From contig NZ_KE557306.1 of NCBI RefSeq assembly GCF_000442275.2, positions 319,342 to 383,341 of the forward strand: a stretch of DNA of 64,000 nucleotides, written 5' to 3'. The translations under genes and the position numbers were made by a program. Below the pieces are notes generated by a model, which saw only the letters and a program-made list of their open reading frames with translations, did not search any database and had not been told where the DNA came from. The stretch is from Litoreibacter arenae DSM 19593 (GTDB lineage: Bacteria; Pseudomonadota; Alphaproteobacteria; Rhodobacterales; Rhodobacteraceae). Shown here piece after piece: positions 56,095 to 64,000 of the stretch (positions within the stretch are counted from its first letter, which is position 1; the number at the start of each line of letters is the position of its first letter).

Positions 56095-56173
56095 GAGGTG
56101 CCGCTGTCATCCGCTTGTGTCTGTCGGTCTCAGGGGTAAACAGATGCAACCGTTTTGACAATTGCGAGTAGCC

Positions 56174-57181
56174 ATGGCCCCGTTTTCCACGATCTCCGAA
56201 TTCAAGACCCTTTTGGCGAATGCGCCTGAGGCTGATGATGATGCCACCGCAGGCGCGAGGAGGCGCAATGCGCAACTGACCAAACCGCCGGGTGCGTTAG
56301 GGCGGCTTGAAGAGCTTGCAATCTGGTATGCGGGCTGGCGGGGATCCGACAGCCCGGCCATTGATGCGCCACAAATCGTGGTGTTCGCCGGGAACCACGG
56401 GGTCTGTGCGCAGGGGGTGTCGGCCTTTCCGCCTGAGGTGACGGTACAAATGGTTGCAAATTTCGAGCATGGCGGCGCCGCCATTAATCAGTTGGCCAAA
56501 ACCTTTGGTGCGACTATGCATGTCCATGCACTGGAATTGGACCGCCCAACGGCGGATTTCACCCAAAGCCCCGCAATGAGTGAGGCGGAGTTCATTGCGG
56601 CGTTGCGGACAGGGTGGGGGGCGGTCAATCCTGCTGCCGATTTGCTTGTCCCTGGCGAAATGGGCATCGGCAACACGACGGTCGCTGCCGCGGTGGGAGC
56701 GGCTCTGTTTGGCGGCATCGGGGCAGACTGGGTCGGTCGCGGCACGGGTGTCGACGATGCGGGGCTGGCCAACAAGGCGCGGGTTGTCGATGCAGGGCTG
56801 GCCCGGCATGCCTCGCGCGAGCCGTTGGAGGTGTTACGTTGCCTTGGCGGGCGGGAACTGGCAGCGATGGCCGGAGCGATTGCGGCGGCGCGGGCGCACC
56901 GCATTCCGGTGATTCTTGACGGGTTCATTTGTACCGCCGCAGCCGCCGTGTTGGAGAAAACGCGTGCCGGAGCGCTTGACCACTGCGTCGCGGGGCATTT
57001 GTCCGCGGAGGGGGCGCATGGCCGTATGCTGGACAGTTTAGACAAGGTACCGCTTTTGTCGCTGGGCTTGTGTCTTGGTGAAGGCTCCGGCGGCGCGGCG
57101 GCGATCGGGGTGCTCAAGGCGGCTGTGGCCTGCCATTCGGGCATGGCGACCTTTGCGGAGGCGGGTGTCAGCGACGGCTGA
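56174..57181 (+). CDS. cobT: Nicotinate-nucleotide--dimethylbenzimidazole phosphoribosyltransferase CobT
   Basis: A 335-aa enzyme that makes alpha-ribazole phosphate, the lower ligand precursor of B12. [52 protein letters not shown] and [16 protein letters not shown] are diagnostic; the Glu in LGEGSGG is the expected catalytic base. ATG 56174 ([10 protein letters not shown]) is preferred over the in-frame TTG 56162. It meets the antiporter gene directly, stop to stop. Confidence 0.94.
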   Translation: MAPFSTISEFKTLLANAPEADDDATAGARRRNAQLTKPPGALGRLEELAIWYAGWRGSDSPAIDAPQIVVFAGNHGVCAQGVSAFPPEVTVQMVANFEHGGAAINQLAKTFGATMHVHALELDRPTADFTQSPAMSEAEFIAALRTGWGAVNPAADLLVPGEMGIGNTTVAAAVGAALFGGIGADWVGRGTGVDDAGLANKARVVDAGLARHASREPLEVLRCLGGRELAAMAGAIAAARAHRIPVILDGFICTAAAAVLEKTRAGALDHCVAGHLSAEGAHGRMLDSLDKVPLLSLGLCLGEGSGGAAAIGVLKAAVACHSGMATFAEAGVSDG

Positions 57182-59053
57182 CTACTCCGCCGCTTCCTTG
57201 TTGGCCAGTTTGGCTAGCAATTCGATTTCCAAGTCGCGGTTCAACTCTTTGGACCGTTCCAGATAGGCCTCGTTCTCGGAGATTGGAATGTTGGGGTCCC
57301 AAAGTTCTGCCAGATCGGACATGGCTTGCCGGTCCATCCGGAAGAATGCGACCTCCTGCTCGTGGGCGTCGTGTTCGGTCAGACCCATTTCCTCCAGGAC
57401 GTAGCGACCTGTCCGCAGGGAGCTGTCAAACATCTCGCGCACGATCTTGTCAGCGCCTGCGCGGTGCAGCTCGAATACGTGGACCCTGTCGCGGGCGCGG
57501 GCGATGATCTTGATGTCCGGACGTTCCTTGCGGGCGAATTTCACGATTTTGACCGCGGCGGCGGGATCATCCAGCGCGACCACCAACACCTTTGCCTTGC
57601 CCAGTCCAGCAGCTTGCAGCATTTCGGGGCGGGTTGGATCCCCGAAGAAACCTTTGAAGCCGAAGCGGCGCATAAGCTGGATCAACGGCAGGTCGTGATC
57701 GAGCACAGTGGTTTGGAAGCCCGAACTTTGCAGCAGGCGGTTGACCACCTGACCATAGCGCCCGATGCCCGCGATGATGATGGGTTGCTGCTCGTCTATA
57801 TCGTCATGCGGTGTGGTGTCGCCATGATCGAGGATGCGGTGTTTGAGCTTGTCATAGGCGATAAACAGCAGGGGTGTCAGCAGCATCGACAGGGCGATGA
57901 CCAGCAGCAGGGTTTCCGACATGGCGACCGGCAGGACGTTTTGCTGCACAGTGAAGCTGATCAGCACGAAGCCGAATTCGCCAGCTTGCGCCAGTCCGAG
58001 GGTGAACAGCATCCGGTCGCGCCCCTTGATGCGGAATATCAGCGTCAGCGCATAAAGCACGGCGGCCTTGATCGCCATGACGCCGACCGTCAGCCCGATA
58101 ATCACGAAGGGTGCCCCCATGAAGGTGCCGAAGTTGATGCCTGCGCCCACGGTGATGAAGAACAGACCCAGCAACAGGCCCTTGAACGGCTCGATATCCG
58201 CCTCCAGCTCGTGGCGGAATTCGCTGTTGGCAAGGACCACTCCGGCGAGGAATGCGCCAAGGGCGGGCGAGAGGCCGACCAGCACCATCAGCGCAGCGAC
58301 ACCTACGACGAACAGCAGCGATACGGCAGTATACATCTCGCGCAGGTGGGCGCGGTGGATGTAGCGGAAGATGGGGCGGGTCAGGTAATGCCCGCCGACC
58401 ACGATCAACACAATCGCTGCGAGTGTAACCAGGGTCACTCCCCAGCCGGGCAAGGTTTCCAGAGTGTGCATGACATCACTTGCCATGCCGTGGTCGGCGT
58501 CTGCATGACCCTCGCCGCCGACCGTGCGATTGCGCAGACCCGGCCAAGCCAGCAACGGAATCAGGGCGAGCATCGGGATCACCGCGACGTCTTGCGTCAA
58601 CAAAACGGAGAAGGAAGAACGTCCTCCGTTCGTTCGCATCAAGCCCTTTTCATTTAGCGTTTGCAATACGATAGCCGTCGAAGATAATGCAAATATCAAG
58701 CCGATAGCCAGCGCGGCGTGCCATGGCTGGCCAAAGGCCATCGCAGCGGCAAAGATCAAGCCGGTGGTCAATGTTATCTGCAATCCGCCCAAACCCAGGA
58801 GCCGGTGGCGCATGTCCCAAAGGGTGCGCGGCTCCAGCTCCAGACCAATGAGAAACAGCATCATGACGACGCCGAATTCTGCAAAGTGCTGAAGGCTCTG
58901 CGTCTCGGAGCCGACCAGACCGGCCACGGGGCCGATCACGATGCCCGCCATCAAATAGCCCAGCACCGACCCAAGCCCGAGCCGGACCGCCAGTGGCACC
59001 GCCACGCAGGCCGCAAGAAGGTAGATAGTCGACTGGAAAAGAAATGTTTCCAT
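57182..59053 (-). CDS. Monovalent cation:proton antiporter-2 (KefB/KefC-like)
   Basis: A 623-aa CPA2 protein. About 12 helices occupy residues 5-390 (GLGSVLGYLMAGIVIGPVAG, FLIGLELEPRTLWDMRHRLLG, FALSSTAIVLQTLNEKGL). A C-terminal RCK/TrkA-N Rossmann domain begins IIIAGIGRYGQVVNRLLQ at about 420. It exchanges K+ for H+, gated by glutathione adducts in KefB/C. Met 59053 begins METFLFQSTIY; the upstream frame is non-coding. It ends with a helical tail. KefF/KefG is not adjacent. Confidence 0.9.
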   Translation of the reverse strand: METFLFQSTIYLLAACVAVPLAVRLGLGSVLGYLMAGIVIGPVAGLVGSETQSLQHFAEFGVVMMLFLIGLELEPRTLWDMRHRLLGLGGLQITLTTGLIFAAAMAFGQPWHAALAIGLIFALSSTAIVLQTLNEKGLMRTNGGRSSFSVLLTQDVAVIPMLALIPLLAWPGLRNRTVGGEGHADADHGMASDVMHTLETLPGWGVTLVTLAAIVLIVVGGHYLTRPIFRYIHRAHLREMYTAVSLLFVVGVAALMVLVGLSPALGAFLAGVVLANSEFRHELEADIEPFKGLLLGLFFITVGAGINFGTFMGAPFVIIGLTVGVMAIKAAVLYALTLIFRIKGRDRMLFTLGLAQAGEFGFVLISFTVQQNVLPVAMSETLLLVIALSMLLTPLLFIAYDKLKHRILDHGDTTPHDDIDEQQPIIIAGIGRYGQVVNRLLQSSGFQTTVLDHDLPLIQLMRRFGFKGFFGDPTRPEMLQAAGLGKAKVLVVALDDPAAAVKIVKFARKERPDIKIIARARDRVHVFELHRAGADKIVREMFDSSLRTGRYVLEEMGLTEHDAHEQEVAFFRMDRQAMSDLAELWDPNIPISENEAYLERSKELNRDLEIELLAKLANKEAAE

Positions 59054-59159
59054 GGATTCGCCTGTTTTATCGGTGTGCCCAAAAAACAGTGTTTGGCGGG
59101 CGACGTCCACGCGGTAGTTTAGCAAGATTTGTGATGCGTATGTGGGTTAGTATCTTTCC

Positions 59160-59609
59160 ATGACACAGAAAACGATGACAGTTGCATTGAATGACCCGCC
59201 CTACGACGTTGAAGCGGCTTTCGCCGCGTTATCGCCCGAGGTAGCTTTGGCGTTGCGTTCCGTGCGCACGCAAATCCTGCGGACCGCTCAGGAACTGGAG
59301 GGTGTGGGACCTATCCACGAGACATTGAAATGGGGCGAGCCCGCCTATCTGACCCAATCACCGAAGTCAGGCACGACATTGCGTCTTGGCCAGGTCGGGG
59401 GCAGCGCGGCGATCTTCGTGCCGTGCAGCACCACGATCATAGAAGACGCGCGCGCCATCTTCGGTGACGTTTCCGACTTGTCGGGCAAGCGGGGCCTGAT
59501 CCTTGGCGGGGACGGGCAAATGCTTGATCATGTCATTCGCGCGGCGCTGACATACCATTCGCGCAAGCGCGTCAGCGGTGCAACTCGTGGCGGACCTGAC
59601 CGTAGGTGA
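59160..59609 (+). CDS. DUF1801 domain protein
   Basis: A 149-aa protein of the DUF1801 (YdhG-like) type: VGPIHETLKWGEPAYLTQSP and GTTLRLGQVGGSAAIFVPCS. It is a small alpha/beta fold related to frataxin-like or iron-binding families by fold; function is unknown. ATG 59160 begins MTQKTMTVALNDPPYD. Its 3' end overlaps the convergent FNT gene by 38 bases. Confidence 0.82.
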   Translation: MTQKTMTVALNDPPYDVEAAFAALSPEVALALRSVRTQILRTAQELEGVGPIHETLKWGEPAYLTQSPKSGTTLRLGQVGGSAAIFVPCSTTIIEDARAIFGDVSDLSGKRGLILGGDGQMLDHVIRAALTYHSRKRVSGATRGGPDRR

Positions 59610-60393
59610 TCAACGTGAAGATGACCGTGCCGCCGATTACGTTTCCGGCGAGGACGGGTAGGAAGAAGCCGGTTAGCGCTGACCAGAACCCGAGCTCTCC
59701 GGTCACCATCAGCAAGGCCATTTCTACCGACCCTGCGATAACATGGGTGAAGTCGCCCGCCGCGATCAGCCACGTAAAGACGAGGATAACCCAGAAGCCA
59801 AAGCCTTCAGAGTTCGGCATCATCCACACGAGCGCCGCGATGATTACGCCGGCGGGGATGGCCCGAAAGAAGCTCTCCGCCGGTGGCATGCCGGTGGCGT
59901 GATGGGACAGCTCCATCAAGGCGGGCATGAGGTTGGCTGGAAGCGCGGGCGTGTGTGCATAGAACGTGGCAATCACGAAGGCTCCGGCCACATTGGCAGC
60001 CAAAACGACGCCCCATAGCCGGGCCACGCGCCAGAGCATCCGTGTGCCGGGGCGTGACATCAACGGCAGAACCGTCGTGATGGTGTTCTCGGTAAAGAGC
60101 TGCATGCCGCCGAGGATCACGACCATGAACCCGAGAGAATATCCGAGGTTTTCCAGCAGGAAGCGGGCTTCGGTGTCGGGAAGATGGGTCCGGAAGATCG
60201 CCTCCCCCAGCACCGACAGGCTGATCATGATGCCCGCAGCGACGCCTGACCACATTAGCGACAGAATGGGGCGGGAAAGCTCTTCCTCGCCCTCCTGTCG
60301 TACCACCTCGAAAATGAGTTTCGCGCCAAGGCTCTTGGCCTCCTCGATGGACCGGTTTTCCTTGGCTTTTTCGCGTCGGGTCTTGGGGGACAT
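59572..60393 (-). CDS. Formate/nitrite transporter family protein (YfdC-like)
   Basis: A 273-aa FNT-fold protein with about six helices and a soluble N-terminus (MSPKTRREKAKENRSIEEAK, about 45 residues) as in YfdC. Family segments are LGGMQLFTENTITTVLPLMS, FTWLIAAGDFTHVIAGSVEM and GNVIGGTVIFTLITYGQV. Selectivity is unknown; formate, nitrite or another anion may pass. Convergent overlap of 38 bases with DUF1801. The 187 bases upstream to the kynureninase remnant show no gene. Confidence 0.85.
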   Translation of the reverse strand: MSPKTRREKAKENRSIEEAKSLGAKLIFEVVRQEGEEELSRPILSLMWSGVAAGIMISLSVLGEAIFRTHLPDTEARFLLENLGYSLGFMVVILGGMQLFTENTITTVLPLMSRPGTRMLWRVARLWGVVLAANVAGAFVIATFYAHTPALPANLMPALMELSHHATGMPPAESFFRAIPAGVIIAALVWMMPNSEGFGFWVILVFTWLIAAGDFTHVIAGSVEMALLMVTGELGFWSALTGFFLPVLAGNVIGGTVIFTLITYGQVRHELHR

Positions 60394-60580
60394 ATAGGCG
60401 TGTCTTTCTTAGGGTCGGTTAAGGTATAAGGCACCCCAGCATCTTTTCCATCCGGAAATTTTCCAAGTCCTGCCCGCGTTTATGAACCGTCTGTGCCGCA
60501 ATAAGGTTCCAGCCGCGGCGCAAGAAATAAGAGTCTGCCAGATGGTCGGCGCGTTGCCTTCGCGGCAGGTGAGCACAGTA

Positions 60581-61160
60581 TTAGGTCACGCGGGCGCGGA
60601 TTTTGTAGGCCTCGTGGTCCCACAGGTGGCCCTCCATGATGTATTGAAATGTCTTGGCGGCGCGCAGGATGTCGTCTTCACCCAGATAAAGCGGTGTGAT
60701 GCCGAACCGCAGGATGGCGGGCGCGGAAATCGTCGATGACACCTGGCTTCCGCGCGGCGCCGCGTTGCGGGGTGAGGCGAGTGCAAGGTCGGGGCAATAA
60801 GCTTCAACCTTCTTGATGAACAGCTCGGACAGTTCGATTGCGCGAGCGCGGAAGTCTTTCCTGTCGACCATGCCCAGATATCCAGCGCGGAAGCCAGCGC
60901 CTGATGGACCTTGATCGACAGCGTGTCGCCCATCACCACATGCCCCGCGTCCGCACCGATCAGCTTGGCCACACGGTCGCCCACGCTGGAGGGTTGTGCC
61001 AGCCGGTGATGAGCATCTCGCCCCGCTGATCACGCATCATGGCATCGACGCGGTCCTGCGCGGCGTAGGGCAGGGGGCCGAGCGAATTGCCGTCCAGATA
61101 AATCGCACCCTCTGACAGATCAAACATGGCGCGGGTTTGCTTGAAGATGTCCATTGTCAT
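60581..61160 (-). pseudogene. kynU: Kynureninase, decayed by internal deletions and frameshifts
   Basis: The N-terminus MDIFKQTRAMFDLSEGAIYLDGNSLGPLP and MMRDQRGEMLITGWHN is good kynureninase. A shift and loss at the point where the Trp-rich segment should be is followed by VGDRVAKLIGADAGHVVMGD and TLSIKVHQALASALDIW in another frame; the central 200 or so residues, including the PLP-lysine region, are missing. The third piece, MVDRKDFRARAIELSELFIKK and LALASPRNAAPRGSQVS, then PAILRFGITPLYLGEDDI, is in a third frame with a further gap after GSQVS. A normal gene is about 1200 bases; here there are 580. Clearly non-functional. Confidence 0.85.
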
Positions 61161-61164
61161 GTCC

Positions 61165-61917
61165 CTAAACCTGTCCGCCAGCGATTTCGATTGTCTGGCC
61201 GTTAATTGAACCCGACCCCGCGCCGCATAGCCAAAGGGCCGCTGCCCCGACCTCACCGGCTTTGATCAAACGCTTGTGTCGGTTCGCGCCCACCATGATA
61301 CCAAGCGCGTCCTCGTCGGAGAGACCCGCGCGTTTGGCGATCTCGGCAGTGTTGCGGGTGACGATTTCGGTATCGACATAGCCGGGACAAAGTGCGTTGA
61401 AGGTATAGGGCCCGCCGATGTAGTCCTCGCTCAGGCCGCGGATCAGGCCGATCAACCCGTGTTTGGAAGCCGTGTAGGCTGGTGCCCCGCGCAACCCGCG
61501 CACACCGGCGATAGACGAGACCGCGATGACGCGGCCCCAATCGGTCGTCAACATGGATGGCAGGCAGGCCTGAATGGTCAGCATGGCGCCATCCAGATTG
61601 GTTGCCATCATGCGCCGCCAGAAGGCGAGGTCCATCTTGGTCAGGCTGCGGCCTTCCGCGATACCGGCATTCGGCACGCAGATCTGGATCGGGCCACGTG
61701 CGGCGACGGCGGCCTCCACGTCCCTGCGCACCTGATCGGGGTCGCACACATCCATGGCGAGCGGGTGCAGATTCTCGGTCGCGACCTGCTCCAACACATC
61801 CATGCGGCGACCGGATATCGTGACCTGTGCCCCGGCCCCTGCCAGCGCTTGCGCGATGGCCAGCCCGATGCCAGTGCCGCCGCCGGTGACGAGCGCGTGT
61901 TTGCCTGAAAGCTCCAT
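61165..61917 (-). CDS. SDR-family NAD(P)-dependent oxidoreductase
   Basis: A 250-aa classical short-chain dehydrogenase. Cofactor motif TGGGTGIGLAIA (about 10-21), NAG (in VPNAGIAEG), catalytic Ser in AVSSIAGVRG and YTASKHG (Tyr-x-x-x-Lys) are all present, plus the C-terminal GSINGQTIEIAGGQV. The substrate is not determined; 3-hydroxyacyl-type is likely by resemblance. It is the upstream neighbour of the kynU remnant, 4 bases apart, so both were once one unit. Met 61917 is chosen because the frame upstream does not match the family. Confidence 0.88.
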   Translation of the reverse strand: MELSGKHALVTGGGTGIGLAIAQALAGAGAQVTISGRRMDVLEQVATENLHPLAMDVCDPDQVRRDVEAAVAARGPIQICVPNAGIAEGRSLTKMDLAFWRRMMATNLDGAMLTIQACLPSMLTTDWGRVIAVSSIAGVRGLRGAPAYTASKHGLIGLIRGLSEDYIGGPYTFNALCPGYVDTEIVTRNTAEIAKRAGLSDEDALGIMVGANRHKRLIKAGEVGAAALWLCGAGSGSINGQTIEIAGGQV

Positions 61918-61931
61918 ACTCTCTCCCCTTC

Positions 61932-62072
61932 TATTGACGCTCACCCTAACGTGCAGGCGGGCTGCGTCCAGCGAGACATATTCTTGCAATGCGACGTTGC
62001 GTCCGCGCACTATGCTTTCGCATGTGTCAAGACTGACTTGTGATTTACCGGTTGCAACGATATTGACGCTCA
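61932..62072. repeat. 12-bp direct repeat in the SDR-pntA divergent region
   Basis: TATTGACGCTCA occurs at 61932-61943 and again at 62061-62072, 129 bases apart. Both include TTGACG. The second could be a -35 for pntA, although the matching -10 (TTCACC at 62086-62091) is poor. Confidence 0.35.
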
Positions 62073-62111
62073 ACTGTTCGTGACATTCACCTAGACGATG
62101 GGGGACGCTCT

Positions 62112-63686
62112 ATGAAAATCGGGGCACCGAAAGAGACTTACGAGGGCGAGGCACGCGTTGCCATGACGCCCGAGTCGGCGCTGCAAATCCAGAAACTCGG
62201 CCACAGCTGCGTGATCGAGACCGGTGCAGGCGAGAAGGCCGGCTTTTCCGACAAGGCCTACAAGGATGCGGGCGTCGAGGTCGTCAAGACCGCCGCCGCG
62301 CTGTGGAAGGCCGCCGATGTCGTCGTGAAGGTGCGCCAGCCCGACGCCACGGAGACCAAGCGGCTTCGTGAGGGCCAAACCCTGATTTCGTTCTTCAACC
62401 CTGCCGCCAACGAGGCCGGCATGGAAGCCGCCAAGAAAGCGGGCGCGACAGTGATTGCCATGGAAATGGTGCCACGTATCTCGCGTGCGCAGAAGATGGA
62501 CGCGCTGTCGTCTATGGCGAACATCGCCGGTTACCGCGCGGTAATCGAGGCGGGCAACAATTTCGGCCGTTTCTTCACGGGGCAGGTGACTGCCGCCGGT
62601 AAGGTGCCGCCCGCCAAGGTTCTGGTTGTCGGCGCTGGTGTTGCTGGCCTTGCCGCCATCGGCACCGCGACTTCGCTAGGGGCCATCACCTACGCGTTCG
62701 ACGTCCGGCCCGAAGTGGCCGAGCAGGTTGAATCGATGGGGGCCGAGTTCGTGTTCCTCGACTTCGAGGAAGAGCAACAGGACGGCTCCGCCTCGGGCGG
62801 CTATGCGTCTGTGTCCTCGCCGGAGTTCCGCGAGGCGCAACTCGCCAAGTTCCGCGAACTGGCACCGGAGGTCGACATCGTCATCACTACCGCGTTGATC
62901 CCGAACCGCGAAGCGCCTGAGCTTTGGACCGAGGACATGGTCGCGGCGATGAAGCCTGGCTCCGTTATCGTGGACCTTGCCGCCGAGAAGGGTGGCAACT
63001 GCAAACTGACGGTCATGGACGAGAAGATCGTTACCGACAATGGTGTGACCATCATCGGCTACACCGACTTCCCGTCGCGGATGGGCGCACAGGCGTCTAC
63101 GCTTTATGCCAACAATATCAGACACATGTTGTTCGATCTTACGCCAGAAAAAGACGGTGTAATCAATCACAACATGGAAGACGATGTGATCCGCGGCGCG
63201 ACCGTGACCCACGCCAAGGAGATCACTTTCCCGCCGCCGCCGCCCAAAGTGGCCGCGATTGCAGCCGCGCCGAAGAAAGAAAAGGCACGTGAGCTGACGC
63301 ATGAAGAGAAAACGGCCAAAGAGGTCGCCGAATTCAAGCAGCAGACCAAGACGCAAGTGACGCTGCTTCTGGTGGGCGCGGTCCTGTTGCTAGGGGTTGG
63401 CCTTGTTGCTCCGGCCAGCTTCATGCAGCACTTTATCGTGTTCGTGCTGGCGGTCTTCGTAGGCTTCCAAGTCATTTGGGGCGTGGCACACTCGCTGCAC
63501 ACGCCGCTGATGGCCGTGACCAACGCCATCTCGTCGATCATCATTCTGGGCGCTTTGATGCAGATCGGATCGGGCTCGTTCCTTGTGATCGTGCTGGCCG
63601 CGCTGGCGGTCTTCATGACCGGCATCAACATCTTCGGCGGCTTCCTCGTGACACGGCGCATGCTCGCCATGTTCCAGAAATCGTAA
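62112..63686 (+). CDS. pntA: NAD(P) transhydrogenase subunit alpha
   Basis: A 524-aa subunit. Residues about 1-370 form the NAD(H)-binding domain I related to alanine dehydrogenase (KETYEGEARVAMTPESALQI, VLVVGAGVAGLAAIGTATSLG). A charged linker with Pro/Ala/Lys follows (about 375-410), then three to four transmembrane helices. It couples hydride transfer from NADH to NADP+ with proton flow. ATG 62112 begins MKIGAPKETYEGE. pntB begins 15 bases after the stop. Confidence 0.95.
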   Translation: MKIGAPKETYEGEARVAMTPESALQIQKLGHSCVIETGAGEKAGFSDKAYKDAGVEVVKTAAALWKAADVVVKVRQPDATETKRLREGQTLISFFNPAANEAGMEAAKKAGATVIAMEMVPRISRAQKMDALSSMANIAGYRAVIEAGNNFGRFFTGQVTAAGKVPPAKVLVVGAGVAGLAAIGTATSLGAITYAFDVRPEVAEQVESMGAEFVFLDFEEEQQDGSASGGYASVSSPEFREAQLAKFRELAPEVDIVITTALIPNREAPELWTEDMVAAMKPGSVIVDLAAEKGGNCKLTVMDEKIVTDNGVTIIGYTDFPSRMGAQASTLYANNIRHMLFDLTPEKDGVINHNMEDDVIRGATVTHAKEITFPPPPPKVAAIAAAPKKEKARELTHEEKTAKEVAEFKQQTKTQVTLLLVGAVLLLGVGLVAPASFMQHFIVFVLAVFVGFQVIWGVAHSLHTPLMAVTNAISSIIILGALMQIGSGSFLVIVLAALAVFMTGINIFGGFLVTRRMLAMFQKS

Positions 63687-63701
63687 GTAGGGGTAGAGAT
63701 C

Positions 63702-64000
63702 ATGGAATTCGGATTTACCACCGCGGCTTACGTAGTCGCCGCAGTTCTTTTCATCCTGTCGCTGGGCGGCCTCTCGGGTCAGGAAAGCGCCAAACGGGCC
63801 GTCTGGTACGGCATTGCAGGCATGGCTCTGGCCGTCGCCGCAACACTGATCGGGCCGGGGTCGGGCTATTGGCTGCTATCGCTGATCCTGATCGTGGGCG
63901 GCGGGGCCATCGGCTACCAGTTGGCGACCAAGGTGCAGATGACGCAGATGCCCGAGCTTGTGGCCGCGATGCACTCGCTTGTCGGTCTGGCGGCTGTGCT
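63702..64000 (+). CDS. pntB: NAD(P) transhydrogenase subunit beta, partial
   Basis: The frame from ATG 63702 reads MEFGFTTAAYVVAAVLFILS, then GGLSGQESAKRAVWYG and GIAGMALAVAATLIGPG, and runs off the window end after about 99 codons. This is the N-terminal membrane domain II of PntB, with the helix pair and the loop before the QMPELVAAMHSLVGLAAV segment. GGGGTAGAG precedes the start by 4-12 bases. The NADP-binding domain is beyond the window. Confidence 0.93.
   Translation, partial: MEFGFTTAAYVVAAVLFILSLGGLSGQESAKRAVWYGIAGMALAVAATLIGPGSGYWLLSLILIVGGGAIGYQLATKVQMTQMPELVAAMHSLVGLAAV

Noticed and set aside
56095-56173. Cobalamin riboswitch between cobS and cobT
   Set aside because: The gap is only 79 bases and no B12-box-like sequence was seen.

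Overview
The window looks like chromosomal DNA of an alphaproteobacterium of the Rhodobacterales (Roseobacter/Rhodobacteraceae type). The evidence is high G+C, a typical RpoH, a short ProS without an editing domain, CarD, FdxA, an HdaA-like DnaA homologue, a ScfR-type regulator beside propionyl-CoA carboxylase, and several small families I associate with this order (DUF6476, DUF6497, DUF4174). I saw no rRNA or tRNA gene, CRISPR array, prophage or intact insertion sequence.

Layout. Bases 16-2994 hold a minus-strand, translationally coupled three-gene cassette: a DUF4123 (type VI secretion adaptor) protein, a metzincin-like zinc protease and a lipoprotein. It looks like an orphan T6SS effector/immunity module and is the most interesting accessory element. 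Bases 3117-8165 carry DUF6476, rluD, rpoH, a secreted ankyrin protein, a DksA/TraR zinc finger, MmcQ/YjbR and a small outer-membrane barrel. Bases 8400-16996 carry a glutamate-synthase-like FMN protein, oligoendopeptidase F, pyruvate carboxylase and a second ankyrin protein.

Bases 17066-32822 are a propionate/short-chain acyl-CoA region: the regulator pccR, pccB, pccA and methylmalonyl-CoA mutase, with small lipoproteins and uncharacterised genes between them. PccAB and the mutase would take propionyl-CoA to succinyl-CoA. CobS and CobT (55.3-57.2 kb) serve the B12 cofactor the mutase needs, and pyruvate carboxylase replenishes oxaloacetate. Both the pccR and pccB upstream regions contain an identical 13-mer and a TTTGCAAA palindrome. 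Beside them, an alpha-hydroxy-acid oxidase gene is broken by a tandem 225-bp duplication.

Bases 32955-44482 carry an AI-2E-type permease, hdaA, polyphosphate kinase and exopolyphosphatase (separated by an inverted YeeE transporter gene), a cupin, proS and three surface-glycan-type genes. Bases 44537-55189 carry an AgcS symporter and Usp pair, the LolC/E-LolD lipoprotein exporter, a lipase and SCP2 pair, a TPR protein, an SUV3-like helicase, an S4 protein, fdxA and carD; the carD leader has mutually exclusive hairpins. Bases 55324-64000 carry cobS, cobT, a CPA2 antiporter, DUF1801, an FNT channel, a decayed kynureninase gene, an SDR, pntA and the start of pntB, which is cut by the window end.
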